Assembly (NCBI GenBank): GCA_037127255.1
Contig: JBANSL010000013.1
Coordinates: 11,056,688 to 11,120,687 of the forward strand
Source: Persicaria tinctoria
Taxonomy: Eukaryota > Streptophyta > Magnoliopsida > Caryophyllales > Polygonaceae
DNA: 64,000 nt
Direction of reading: 5' to 3'
In this document: in pieces, positions 13,068 to 22,530 of the stretch
Numbering within the stretch: position 1 is the first letter of the stretch
Layout of the letters: each line of letters begins with the position of its first letter
The notes under the pieces: model-generated
What the model was told of the DNA's origin: nothing
Database searches by the model: none
Seen by the model: the letters and a program-made list of their open reading frames with translations, nothing else
Position numbers and translations under genes: made by a program

Positions 13068-14690
13068 GGGTCATGTGTTTATAGCCCTTATAGTATTTTC
13101 ATTTTGTGTTTACAAATCTCAGCCATAGATCGAGTGAAAATAGATGGAAGAGATTATTCTCCACTATTAATTAATTAAAATATTAAAATTGAAAAAAACT
13201 CATTCAGCCTTTAGACGGACGCGTATACTCACTCCTCAAAATCCCTTTTCAAACAATCCATCGACGTGAGCCCTACCACAAACAATAAAAAACTGCCACC
13301 GTCTTCTCTGCTTCTCTGTAGAGCGATTCCGGCAAAATTATTCCATCCAAGCGGCGCAACAACTATTTCCGGCTCTGTAAGGCGGCGCGACTTGAAGGAT
13401 ACTCTCCAACGACGCTGCGGGTGGTGGATCTGAAGGCCTCGCACCATCGAACCCGAGTGGGGAAACGAGCGTCGTCTGATTGAAGGTTATGTGAAAGGGG
13501 ATTGCGATGAATAATTTCAAATAACATATTTCAACATGTATTTTGATGAATATTTTCGATTGAGGGTTTGTAATATCGTCTATTGAATGGCTTGAATGTG
13601 TTGGGTTAGAGATGAACGCAAATTTTCATTGTTGAAAGGATTCTTGTCTGTGATGAATAATTGTGTTACTGTAATGAATATTTCTTAAATTTTGGCGAAA
13701 ATTGATTAATAATTGGAAAATTGTGATGAATAATTGTATTACTGTGATGAATAATTGTGTTACTGTTATGAATATTTCTTGTATGTGATGAATAATTGTT
13801 GTATGTATTCATGGTTTTGATGAATAATTGAGTGAAAATGATGAATATTTGATCAATTTTGCCGAATGTTTATGACAACTTGGAAAATTGGGAAGATCAA
13901 AAACTTTGACGACTCTGTGAAGAATAATTGTGAGAGTTTAATGAATATTGCTTGAATGTTGCCAAATACTGAATATGTCCTAAATTATGCCGAACATTGA
14001 TGAATAATTGGGGATTTGTATTGAATATTTCCAAGGTTGATGATAATGACTCCCAAACTTTGATGAATACTTTCTTACCAACATCGAATAGTTCAATTGA
14101 ATTGCTAGTTAAGTTCTCAGCACCAACAATTGACAAGGTTGATGATAATGAATCCTAAGCCCATGTGTTTTTGCACCCGACAACCGCCCACAACACCAAC
14201 AATTGCATAGTTACAAATGAATACTTGCTTCCCAACATCGAATAGTTCAGTTGCTAATTACGTTCTCTGACCCAGTACTTGCATCCATTAGTGATATTCA
14301 CCGCCTCCTTTGCTTCTTCCTCTTCTTCACCGGCTTGCTGATGAAACCGTCGATCAATGATTTTCAAAGATTTCAAATAACAGATAAATTGATAATGATC
14401 TTGATTTGTTTGACCGAAAATATTTTTAAAAAGGAAATTGATGAAAATTGGCAAAAAAAATCATCGCTTCCTATGATTTTCTCCAACCGGTTTTGAACAG
14501 TTACCTTGCTTAGGTGAATCACACGCTCTACATTGCGAGAGTGTTGCAGTTATCTAGCTGGGTCCCACTTTTTTAATAAAAATAAATTATTAAAATCCTT
14601 GAATAATCACAACCTTCCATCTTCACTCAATCAACGATCATTAATTGTTAACACAAAACACATTAAGAGTTGTTAACATTTGATCCATCT
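13065..14690. mobile_element. nested long-TIR element (MULE-like), possible captured DNA
   Basis: The left ~125 bp (GTGGGTCATGTGTTTATA, TTTTGTGTTTAC, GAGTGAAAATAGATGGAA, GATTATTC) is inversely repeated at 14565-14690 (GGATCAAATGTTAACA, TTGTGTTAAC, GAGTGAAGATGGAA, GATTATTC on the complement). Both ends abut TA-rich sequence, so a 9-bp TSD cannot be read. Long, degenerate TIRs suggest a Mutator-like element. The interior has a GC-richer block at 13250-13450 and a motif array (TGATGAATAATTG and variants) at about 13500-14060. No transposase. Confidence 0.5.
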
Positions 14691-15378
14691 TATATATATA
14701 TATAAATAATTGATTGGTAATGGTAATACCAACTTCGGCAAACTCATTACCATTACCAACCGACTTTAAGGAATTGGTTCGGTAATACCGTACCAATATA
14801 ATTGGTTACCAATTTAGTCGATACCAATTTAAATTGGTTCGGTTGGTAACGAATTGGTTGGTTTGTTTTGGTACATTTTGCCCAGCCCTAATGAAATCTC
14901 ATCAACGTTTAAGGGCGAGTTTGGTAGTATTTTTTAAGGGGTGTAGATTATTTTTAAGGGATTCTATGGGGTGGAGATTGTTGTGTGGGTTATGGGGATG
15001 GAATAGGTTGAGATTTTTTTATAAAAATAATCCCGGTAAGGTGTTTGGTAGGTAGAATGTTATTTTTATAGATTATAATCCAAAAGACAAAAATACCCTT
15101 CATTTCTATGGATTTTAACCCACATTACCCCACCTTCTCCTCCCTCTCTTGCCTACTACTGTCCTTCTCCACCCGCCCAACAACCAACACCACTGACACC
15201 AGCAATACCCCATTCCCGCCAACCACCGCCGGTGTTTCTCTCTTTGGAGCCCTAAACCTCGTTGAGCGCTGCCCCCCTGTCCCGGCCAGTGCCTTGAAGA
15301 AGGAGGAGGACAAATATGTCACAACGGGGTTATTTTCTCCACAACCCCTCATAACCTTGGAGAGACAGAGTGGGATTA

Positions 15379-16402
15379 GAGCATGAGCAACCATGAGTTT
15401 TACTTACCTTAAGGTTGCTAAAAGGTAAGCCCATGGTTGTGGCCTTTACCTTAAGATAAGAGGTGGGAAGGGGTTACCTTGCTAGACAGAGGTAACCTCT
15501 TTCCTTTTCTGTTTTTTTTTTGTTTTTTCATTATAAAGTAGGATGATATCTTTTTCATTTAGATTTATTAGTTGTAATAGGATTTAAAATGAAAGAAAAA
15601 TATATTTATATTTCATTATTTTTTTAAAATAAAATATGTCATTGATTTAATTTTAATTTTTTCTATAATTTGTATCTAATTTTACCCTATATATATCCTC
15701 ATCTTGATCTATTGTAGTTGCTCCTATTTTCTTTACCATGAATCACAATAATCCAAATACTCCACCTATTCCAAATATGCCGTTTGATCCAAATCTTCTA
15801 AAAAATCCTCAATTTCAAGTGATGTTACAAATGCTTAACAATTCTCCAACACCCGAATATCCAAATTATAACCCACATAATCCTACCAATTTGTACAATC
15901 CTCTTTTTTTTTTTTTTTTTCCAAACCAACAACATTAGTAGAATTAGCCCTTGTGGAAACTCATATGAATTTGAAGAATGATTTGGTTGAGCACTTCTGG
16001 AACCAATTCCAAGGCTATGATCCGAATTTATAGGTAGTTCGATTAGTATTTACGTATGTTATAATGTTTTTAATTTTTTTTATTTTAATCTAGATGTAAT
16101 AAAATATATTTATATTAACTACTTGCTATTTTTATTTATTTATAAAATTATAAATAAAAATAATTCACACAAATATATGATGATACACATATAATAAAGA
16201 GAAAGATATAAATGAAAGGAAAAAGTGAAAATAAATTTGAAAAGAGGTAAAAGAGGTTTCCCGTGGTTGTAGAGGAAACCTTTTAGAAAGAGGTAGAAAA
16301 AGTGAAAATTATTTTAAACAAAAAAATAAATGAGTTGTAAAGTTGTGATAGGAAGATGAGAAAAAAAAGGGGAAAGAGGTTACCCCATGGTTGCGGATGG
16401 TC
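15379..16402 (+). mobile_element. PIF/Harbinger-like element, nested (1.0 kb)
   Basis: TIR-like ends GAGCATGAGCAACCATG and CATGGTTGCGGATGGTC (inverse) are flanked by TTA on both sides (15376-15378 and 16403-16405). Motifs of the GTAACC/GGTTACC type repeat at both ends. It carries a short frame at 15738-15938 resembling the N-terminus of Harbinger ORF1 proteins. Confidence 0.65.
15738..15938 (+). pseudogene. fragment of Harbinger ORF1 (Myb/SANT-type protein) N-terminus
   Basis: The frame begins MNHNNPNTPPIPNMPFDPN and is rich in Asn and Pro. That is the composition I recall for the N-terminal region of plant Harbinger ORF1 proteins, which often precede a SANT/Myb domain. The frame runs into a poly-T tract (FFFFFF) and stops; no SANT domain follows. 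It lies inside the element at 15379-16402, which supports the reading. Identification rests on composition and context only. Confidence 0.4.
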
Positions 16403-16796
16403 TTATAGACTGAATTTAATCATCAATAACCTCTGGAACCTTCATCCCAAAAAACAAACACACAACTGTCAAACACCATGTGGGGTTATTTTTTTTATTA
16501 AAAAAACCCCATTTAACCCCTACAATCTCCACCCAGGGTCTCTCGAGCACGCCCTAAGAGCGCGTGGGCAGATTTTTATTAGGGGTGTGAAAAAAAAACC
16601 GACAAAAAAAACACGAAATTAAAAAGACACAATACGAAAATAACATTAACCGAAAAAATACGACATTAAATGGTTCGTTTTCGGATCGAGCATATCCCTT
16701 TATAGGATACCCAACACAAACCGCTTAATTTTTTTTGGAAATTTTACAGTTATGGTAATACAGTAAAATTATATATACAATTACTTAAGAGTATTA

Positions 16797-18459
16797 GAGC
16801 AACCCAAGAGATGTGCTAAAATAGAGAAAATAGGGATTTTAGAGAAAAAAAACCCTTTTTTTCTCCCCAACAAATTCTACAAAGGCATCTGTAGAATAGA
16901 GAAAAGGATGAAAAGTGAAGAAAAATCTGTAAATTTGTGGGGAGAAATTTCATCTGTATAATTGAATGTATGCACTTCTCCCATGGTTAATTTATTGTCG
17001 CCACTTCTTCCCATGGTTTGTTTCCCAGTAATCTTCTCTACTGATTGTGAATCTTCTTCTCTACTGTAGGGTTTGTTTCCAGGTATGTGATTTCGATTTC
17101 TTCGTCTGATCTGATTTCGTTTGATTTCTATCAATCTTCTTTACTTTACGGTGAATCTTCTAATTTCGATTTCTTCTCTACCGCCACTTCTTATTGCCGC
17201 CACTTCTTCTTCGTATGATTTGATTTCGTTTGATCTCCAAACTAGTACTATGACTTTAGGGCTGTTCGAGTACGTTTTTAGGGCTTGCGTCTGATCTGAT
17301 TTCGTTTTTAGGGCTGTTCGAGTGCGTCTGATCTGATTTCGATTTGCTCTGATTGCGATTTCTGGTGCTTGCGCCCCAGAATTGGAGGATCTTGTTGTTG
17401 TTCGTGTGAGTTTTTAGGGCTGCTATGTTGAATCTATTTTGTTGAATCTATCTGATTGCTTTGTTTATATCTGATTGCATTTTTAGAGTTGTGTTGAATC
17501 TATCTGATTGCTTTTTTTCTTGCTGAATTTTTTTCATCAAAGAATTTTTTCAGTGGCCATGAACTAGTTGTTGTTCGAGTGGGTTTTTGATTGCTGAATT
17601 ATTGAGTTGACAAACTGTTTGATCTCCAAACCAGTACTGCGTTTTTAGGGTTGTTTTTAGGGTTGTTCGAGTGCGTTTTTAGGGCTGCTGTCATGCGATT
17701 TTGTTGTGTTCATGTGCTTTTGCTTCTTGCAGTTGCGGAGTTGTGGTAATGCTTCTTTGTGTTTGATGAGCTCAGGTAAATCATTCCGAGGATGCAAGAA
17801 CAGATGGAGCGGCTGGATAATCTACTGGGTATGATGGGAATTCAACTATTCAAGAGTGAATTTCACTGAAATCTTGTGACATTACTCCCAGCTTGCATGA
17901 TCCTTGCCCTGACCACTGAAATCTAGGTGCTAAATAAGTTATCTTGGGCACTCTCGAGTAGCCTGATTTCAGTAGGACTAGGATACAACTTCATGGTATT
18001 AAAGATGTGAGATAGATTTGTAAGCAGGTTGGCATGATTGTCTGTAAGACTTCCCCTCTCATAATCTAGGCACAATCTTCCATTCAAGATGTAGGGAGAT
18101 TCATTTCATTTGGTGCATTGTTGCTTGGGAGGAGCTCTCATATGCGCTGTGTTATCATTTGGAGCCCATAATGTATCTCATGACAAACAAACCACATCAC
18201 ATATATGCACTCCTTTCACATTATCACATATGTACTACACTGTCTTCATTTGGATTTTTTAATGGTGAAACCCATTTTCTTAAAAATGCATTTATTATAT
18301 TTACAATTTTTTGTATTTAATAGAACATATAATAAATGCAGAAATCTGTATAATAGAGAAGCCGTTGGAGTTGAAGTGTAAATTTTTTAATTTTTTTAGA
18401 GATTTTGATAGTTTGATCTCTGAAATAGATAATTTTTACAAAACCGGTTGGGCTTGCTC
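16797..18459. mobile_element. PIF/Harbinger-like non-autonomous element (1.7 kb)
   Basis: Left end GAGCAACCCAAGAG pairs with right end GGTTGGGCTTGCTC (inverse), flanked by TTA at 16794-16796 and 18460-18462. Subterminal regions are also inversely related (AATAGAGAAAA on the left; AATAGAGAAGCCGTTGGAG near 18353). The interior 17040-17700 has many short direct repeats (TCTGATCTGATTTCG, TTTTTAGGGCTG, GTTCGAGTGCG). No transposase recognised. Confidence 0.62.
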
Positions 18460-18485
18460 TTAGTATGGTCGTATTTTTTTTTTGT

Positions 18486-18550
18486 GGACAGTATGGTAGT
18501 ATAGTTAGGCGTATCTCCACACTTGACAGGTTCGAATCGTGTCGGTGACA
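18486..18550 (+). ncRNA. tRNA-like sequence with A-box and B-box
   Basis: GTAGTATAGTTAGG resembles a tRNA A-box region, and GGTTCGAATCG at 18529-18539 fits an internal B-box. A short A-rich run follows. There is no full cloverleaf, so it is more likely a SINE head or tRNA pseudogene than a tRNA gene. Confidence 0.3.
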
Positions 18551-18589
18551 TAAAAAAAAATCCCTTCCAGAGACCAGATTTTTCTCGCC

Positions 18590-18738
18590 CCCCTTTTTTT
18601 TCCTCTGTCCAAACAATTAAACCCTACACTCTCAAATTTAAATCTCAATCTCTTCTCATTCAGCCGACACAGTCCTACTAAAAAACACCATCGTTGTTGA
18701 AAATTTTCCACTCAAACTTAATCCAAACCATGGTAAGT
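18590..18738 (+). promoter_or_regulatory. orphan 5' end resembling a ribosomal-protein gene
   Basis: A pyrimidine-rich stretch and a telo-box AAACCCTA (18619-18626) are followed by a leader and an ATG (18730-18732) that runs directly into a consensus donor GTAAGT (18733-18738). A telo-box plus a first coding exon of just ATG is a familiar arrangement in plant ribosomal-protein and translation genes. No matching second exon was recognised downstream, so this looks like a broken or displaced gene start. Which gene it came from cannot be said. Confidence 0.4.
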
Positions 18739-18810
18739 ACGAATTTGTTTGAATCTGTATGTTGTAGCTGGGTTTTTTGCGCCCCCATCCCATGTTGTTG
18801 CTGCGTTTTT

Positions 18811-19290
18811 TCACATCTGTTCATGTTGCTGCGTTGAATCTACAGCGAACAGAAACCGTCGAAATACCATAAGCTCCCGCACAAAGTGCATGTGATTACT
18901 CAAGTGGAAGAAAGAGGAGGAAGAAAGAAACAGTACAGTAGTAGGAATCGAAGAAGATGGCAGGGGGTCACATAAAAGGAGTACTTGACACGTTGCACAA
19001 ACCACAGATGAATTCAGATTCAATACAAGTACATCAGCTCTGTCACTCATACCTTTTCTTTTCTTTTTTATATATAAAAAAGACAATTTAGCTACAGGTA
19101 ATTGAGAAGAAAATCTATTGATGGTCAGCTTCTTCAACTCAGCAGTAGAAGCAGTCACTGTAGATGGCTCATTGAACTGTGTTTTACCTTTTGGGTTTAG
19201 CACTGTTGTTGCCCTATGCGGTCTATTTCCTGCTTTCTCCACTACATTCATTTCATTCTGTACTGTATATTCTTGGACTTGTGATCATTA
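18811..19290 (-). other. unrecognised minus-strand open frame
   Basis: A frame of about 155 codons. Its first ~65 codons (VEKAGNRPHRATTVLN, TASTAELKKLTINRFSSQLP) have the balanced composition of a real exon, while the remainder looks like translated intron or UTR. A donor-like GTAGCT follows the QLP codons and an AG-like acceptor lies near 19280. It may be one exon of a gene or a captured fragment. I do not recognise the protein, and no neighbouring exons were found. Confidence 0.3.
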
Positions 19291-20804
19291 ACTAAGTAAC
19301 TTCACTTTTTTTGGGCTTGTATTTTGTTTATTTAGTTAAGTAACATATATATAGAGACCATAAATCATGTATACACAACTCTTATAATGCAACATGTTTG
19401 ACAAATTTGGACCCTTGAATTAAAAAGTTCAACGGATGAGATTAAAAGTAACTTCTGATTACTCGGTAGTATTGGGTGATTATTCACTGGAATGAAATTA
19501 ATCGGTGACACGAGCAATTATTTGTTAGAATGAAATATAAATTATGCTACACTTTTTGTACATACAAATAATTAAATTGTTATAGACAAATAATCATGTG
19601 AAAAAAAAAAAGAATAATTTCTGCATACAGGATAAGGCTGGTGTACACCAGAATCAACCTCTCTATATATTATTGGATTTTGCCTGCCCCCTAAGTACTA
19701 TATATATACTCGGATCTTTGTACTTAACCCAGTTAACCCCAATACTTAACTACTTGTACAAATGGTACTACATGTTCCTAGCTACCTAGTTTGCTTCAAG
19801 AGTACATAACTATGTACTTATATAACTTGCCTATATACTTATATAGTACGTGTATATTAGGGTTGGGTTCAGGTCGGTTCAATTCGATCGAGCTAAGTCC
19901 TTTTGTGTTTTGAGTTATTCTCAGGCTAGATCATTTCGGATTGGGTCATTATCGAGTTGAGTTAAAAGTTATTCCCTTCTATCCACATTTTAGCTTCACC
20001 GTTAATGTCGATCTGAAAAACAATTTCTTTCCCAATTAAAAATTGCAGGCCGGTTTTTACAGAGATGTCGAACAGCTTAGATCAGATTATTATCCAGGGG
20101 ATCGTAAATGGTCAACAAAGTGGTAAAAAAAGGTTATAACACGGTAACTAAAATGTTGAAAACCACTTGAGAGGTGATGAGGGAAGTGTTTCACCCAGAG
20201 GACAATAGATTGACCTCCACAACTTACTGATCAGTGAGGGTAAAAGGAGACATTCAAACTTAAATCTACCATGCATATATATGTTTTTGGGTAAACTATA
20301 TTCCAATGTCTGAACTCCTAAATATCGGTCACTGTCCATCAGTGTCACTTACTATCACTATCAGAACTAGCTACATCAACTAACTATCATGCCTCAAACA
20401 ATTTTGCTTCTTTTTTCAAGACACAAAATTACATTAGATTTTTTACTACTTCTTCTAGTGTAACACCGGCTGAGATTTCCTTCATGCTCATCACTTCCTT
20501 GCTATATTGGTAACTTTTGGAAACCTTGAGTTTGAGGTGTTGTGTTGTGCCACTTTGCAACAGGAAACACTTGTAGGGTTTCGTTTGTTTGGCCAAACAT
20601 GTCTTTAGCATATTAAGGATGTGTTTGGCAGATGTGCCTGTTTTATCCAATCCGTGAAAATATATTAATTACATTTATGAGCTAGAGGTTAATTAGAATG
20701 AGGCTATTTGTTAAAGTGGATTTCCAATTTTGTTTTATATTTGTTGTTTGTATATATATGATCAATGATAAGTCCATATATATTAATATATATATATATA
20801 TATG
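19291..20804. other. intergenic, no gene recognised
   Basis: AT-rich sequence with only short, unsupported frames (for example 20429-20650 minus). A short TA-rich run at about 20785-20804 provides the target site for the next element. Confidence 0.5.
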
Positions 20805-21611
20805 CAGTGGCGGACCCAGAACCCGAAGAGGGTGGGGGCACACCGATGATAAACGAAAATAAATAACATGAACGGATACAACGCATAACGTCTTCAAAAC
20901 TACAAAATAGCGATAAAAAAAATGAAAGAGTTCATCAGTACAAAAATTTTTATAATTAGAGTTTTATAATGAAATAGTTCAACTCGACAGGGGTAAATAG
21001 ATTTTATGGGTTTTCATACCCTAAAAATTTTGAATGATAACTTCATTATCAATGCCTTGAAAATCATCGCAGAGAGAAAATCGTCACTTATCTTGTTGCA
21101 CAAATAGGACTTGATAATACCCATAGCAGATCGAGAAAGCTTGATCTTTCCACTATAGTTTTTGCAACTAGTAACACTAAAACCAACTTGATGAGACGAT
21201 ACACCAAATCAAAAGCTTTATGAATTCCTTCCTAGGTCATATTTTATAAACATCACTAATATCTTGCAAAGTAGAAAATCTGATCGGTTCCCTCATTTAA
21301 ACTTCTGTATTTCTTAACTTATTATCAAAATGAGTAATATAACCTCTCATTTCAAAAGATCTTAAGATAAATTATAATATAGGAATGCCAATCTAAATAA
21401 AATATAAAAGCATTGTGGGTTATTAAATAAGATTTATAGTGATTAATATACTTTAATTTTCAAATATTCATAACTTTTTACTCAGATATCGGATTCATGC
21501 GTATTATATATCAAAACGAAGCTATCGACGAGGAGAATACATATATGGGGTTCGCCGGATGAGGGTGGGGGCACGTGCCCACACATGCCCCCCCGTTTGG
21601 ATCCGCCCCTG
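20805..21611. mobile_element. hAT-Tip100-type non-autonomous element upstream of LEAFY
   Basis: Ends CAGTGGCGGACCCAGAA and TTTGGATCCGCCCCTG (inverse CAGGGGCGGATCCA) match the CAGGGGCGGAGCCA-type termini known from Tip100-like hAT elements. A perfect 8-bp duplication TATATATG flanks it (20797-20804 and 21612-21619). It is 807 bp with no transposase. It sits about 0.9 kb upstream of the LEAFY ATG and could affect its regulatory region. Confidence 0.88.
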
Positions 21612-21857
21612 TATATATGCCAGTTCGTTTAACTCTTCGGTTCCTCGATACTTGTCCGAATGTATATCATTTTCTTAGTTAAAAAAAATCATATCATTAT
21701 AATAGATGAATAGTTCTTTTTATTAAGATAAGAGATGATTAGATTAGTTAACCACCTTCGGTGGTCGAGCTGAAAAGGACCTGATCAGAGTAGTACCCGA
21801 ACATCCTCAATCGATTCACGGATGACTGATCTCTATTTACCAAAATCAATAGATCAG

Positions 21858-22020
21858 ATTAGTTTTTTTTTTGGGTGAAACATCGCACTAGAAAGCGTTT
21901 TATTCAATCGAAAGCTACCTTACATACGAGTCCAACGAGGGAGGCTAACACCTTTATAAGCGTCTAAAACAATACTTCTTGGTGGTGGCTCATCAAAGCG
22001 ATGGACGCCCACATCAAGCG
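21858..22020 (-). mobile_element. probable 3' end of a truncated LINE
   Basis: On the minus strand the sequence ends with ATTGAATAAAACGC, then ATGTTTCACCC and a poly-A tract, similar in style to the 3' ends of the other LINEs here. The coding part is too short to confirm, and no target duplication was found. Confidence 0.35.
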
Positions 22021-22530
22021 AGAAAATATTTTTTAAGAACGGTAAAAACTTGTAGTTTTGATTTTGACACGTGTTTTAAGAACGGTAAAAATTATATAAA
22101 ATATCAATAATTTTATGAATTTTAAAAAATAATTTCATAGTACAATTATCTGTAAAATTATAGAAATTTTTTTTAATATTTTATAGAGTTTTTAACTTTT
22201 TAAAAAACATATCAAAAAATAAAACTACGGGTATTTTAAGACGGGGGAGTATGTAACAACCAATAAGCAAATAAACACGTGCAACCAAGCACAGGGGCTA
22301 TAGGCTCTCGGCTCCAGTACTGTGCATAAAGAAGTCGATATCTAATCTATAGCTGCAGCGTGCAACCAAGCACGGGAGAGAGAGAACCGCTTCAATCCCG
22401 TACAGAATCCGTTCAGAAAAGGCTCTAATATCTGTCCGTTCTCAATTGGTGGATCCATCTTCTTCTTCAATCTCTGTACTTCTTCCATTGGATAGTACGA
22501 ATTCCTCACATCGATTCGACCCCAAAAATA
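22021..22530 (+). promoter_or_regulatory. LEAFY proximal upstream region
   Basis: Contains CCAAT (about 22259), a G-box CACGTG (22276-22281), and a 15-bp direct repeat CGTGCAACCAAGCAC at 22278-22292 and 22359-22373. The second copy lies in what is probably the 5'UTR, followed by a GAGAGAGA run. No clear TATA box. All functional readings are inferred from motifs. Confidence 0.4.

Larger units (their letters stand above)
12167..14890. mobile_element. hAT-type non-autonomous element, 2.7 kb
   Basis: Ends TAGGGGTGGAATTGGTAC and GTACATTTTGCCCAGCCCTA form an imperfect TIR. The flanks carry a perfect 8-bp duplication ATGAAATC (12159-12166 and 14891-14898), diagnostic of hAT transposition. Subterminal regions on both sides are full of AATTGGTAAC/GTTACCAATT repeats in both orientations. 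No transposase frame exists. The central part holds a nested long-TIR element (13065-14690) and a TA/GA microsatellite. Confidence 0.88.
14913..16554. mobile_element. PIF/Harbinger-like element, outer (1.6 kb)
   Basis: The ends GGGCGAGTTT and GAGCACGCCC form a short TIR, with related inner sequence (GGGGTGTAGATT on the left, the complement of CTACAATCTCCACCC on the right). TAA flanks it on both sides (14910-14912 and 16555-16557). It starts only 20 bp after the hAT element ends. It is itself interrupted by the Harbinger-like element at 15379-16402. Confidence 0.68.
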
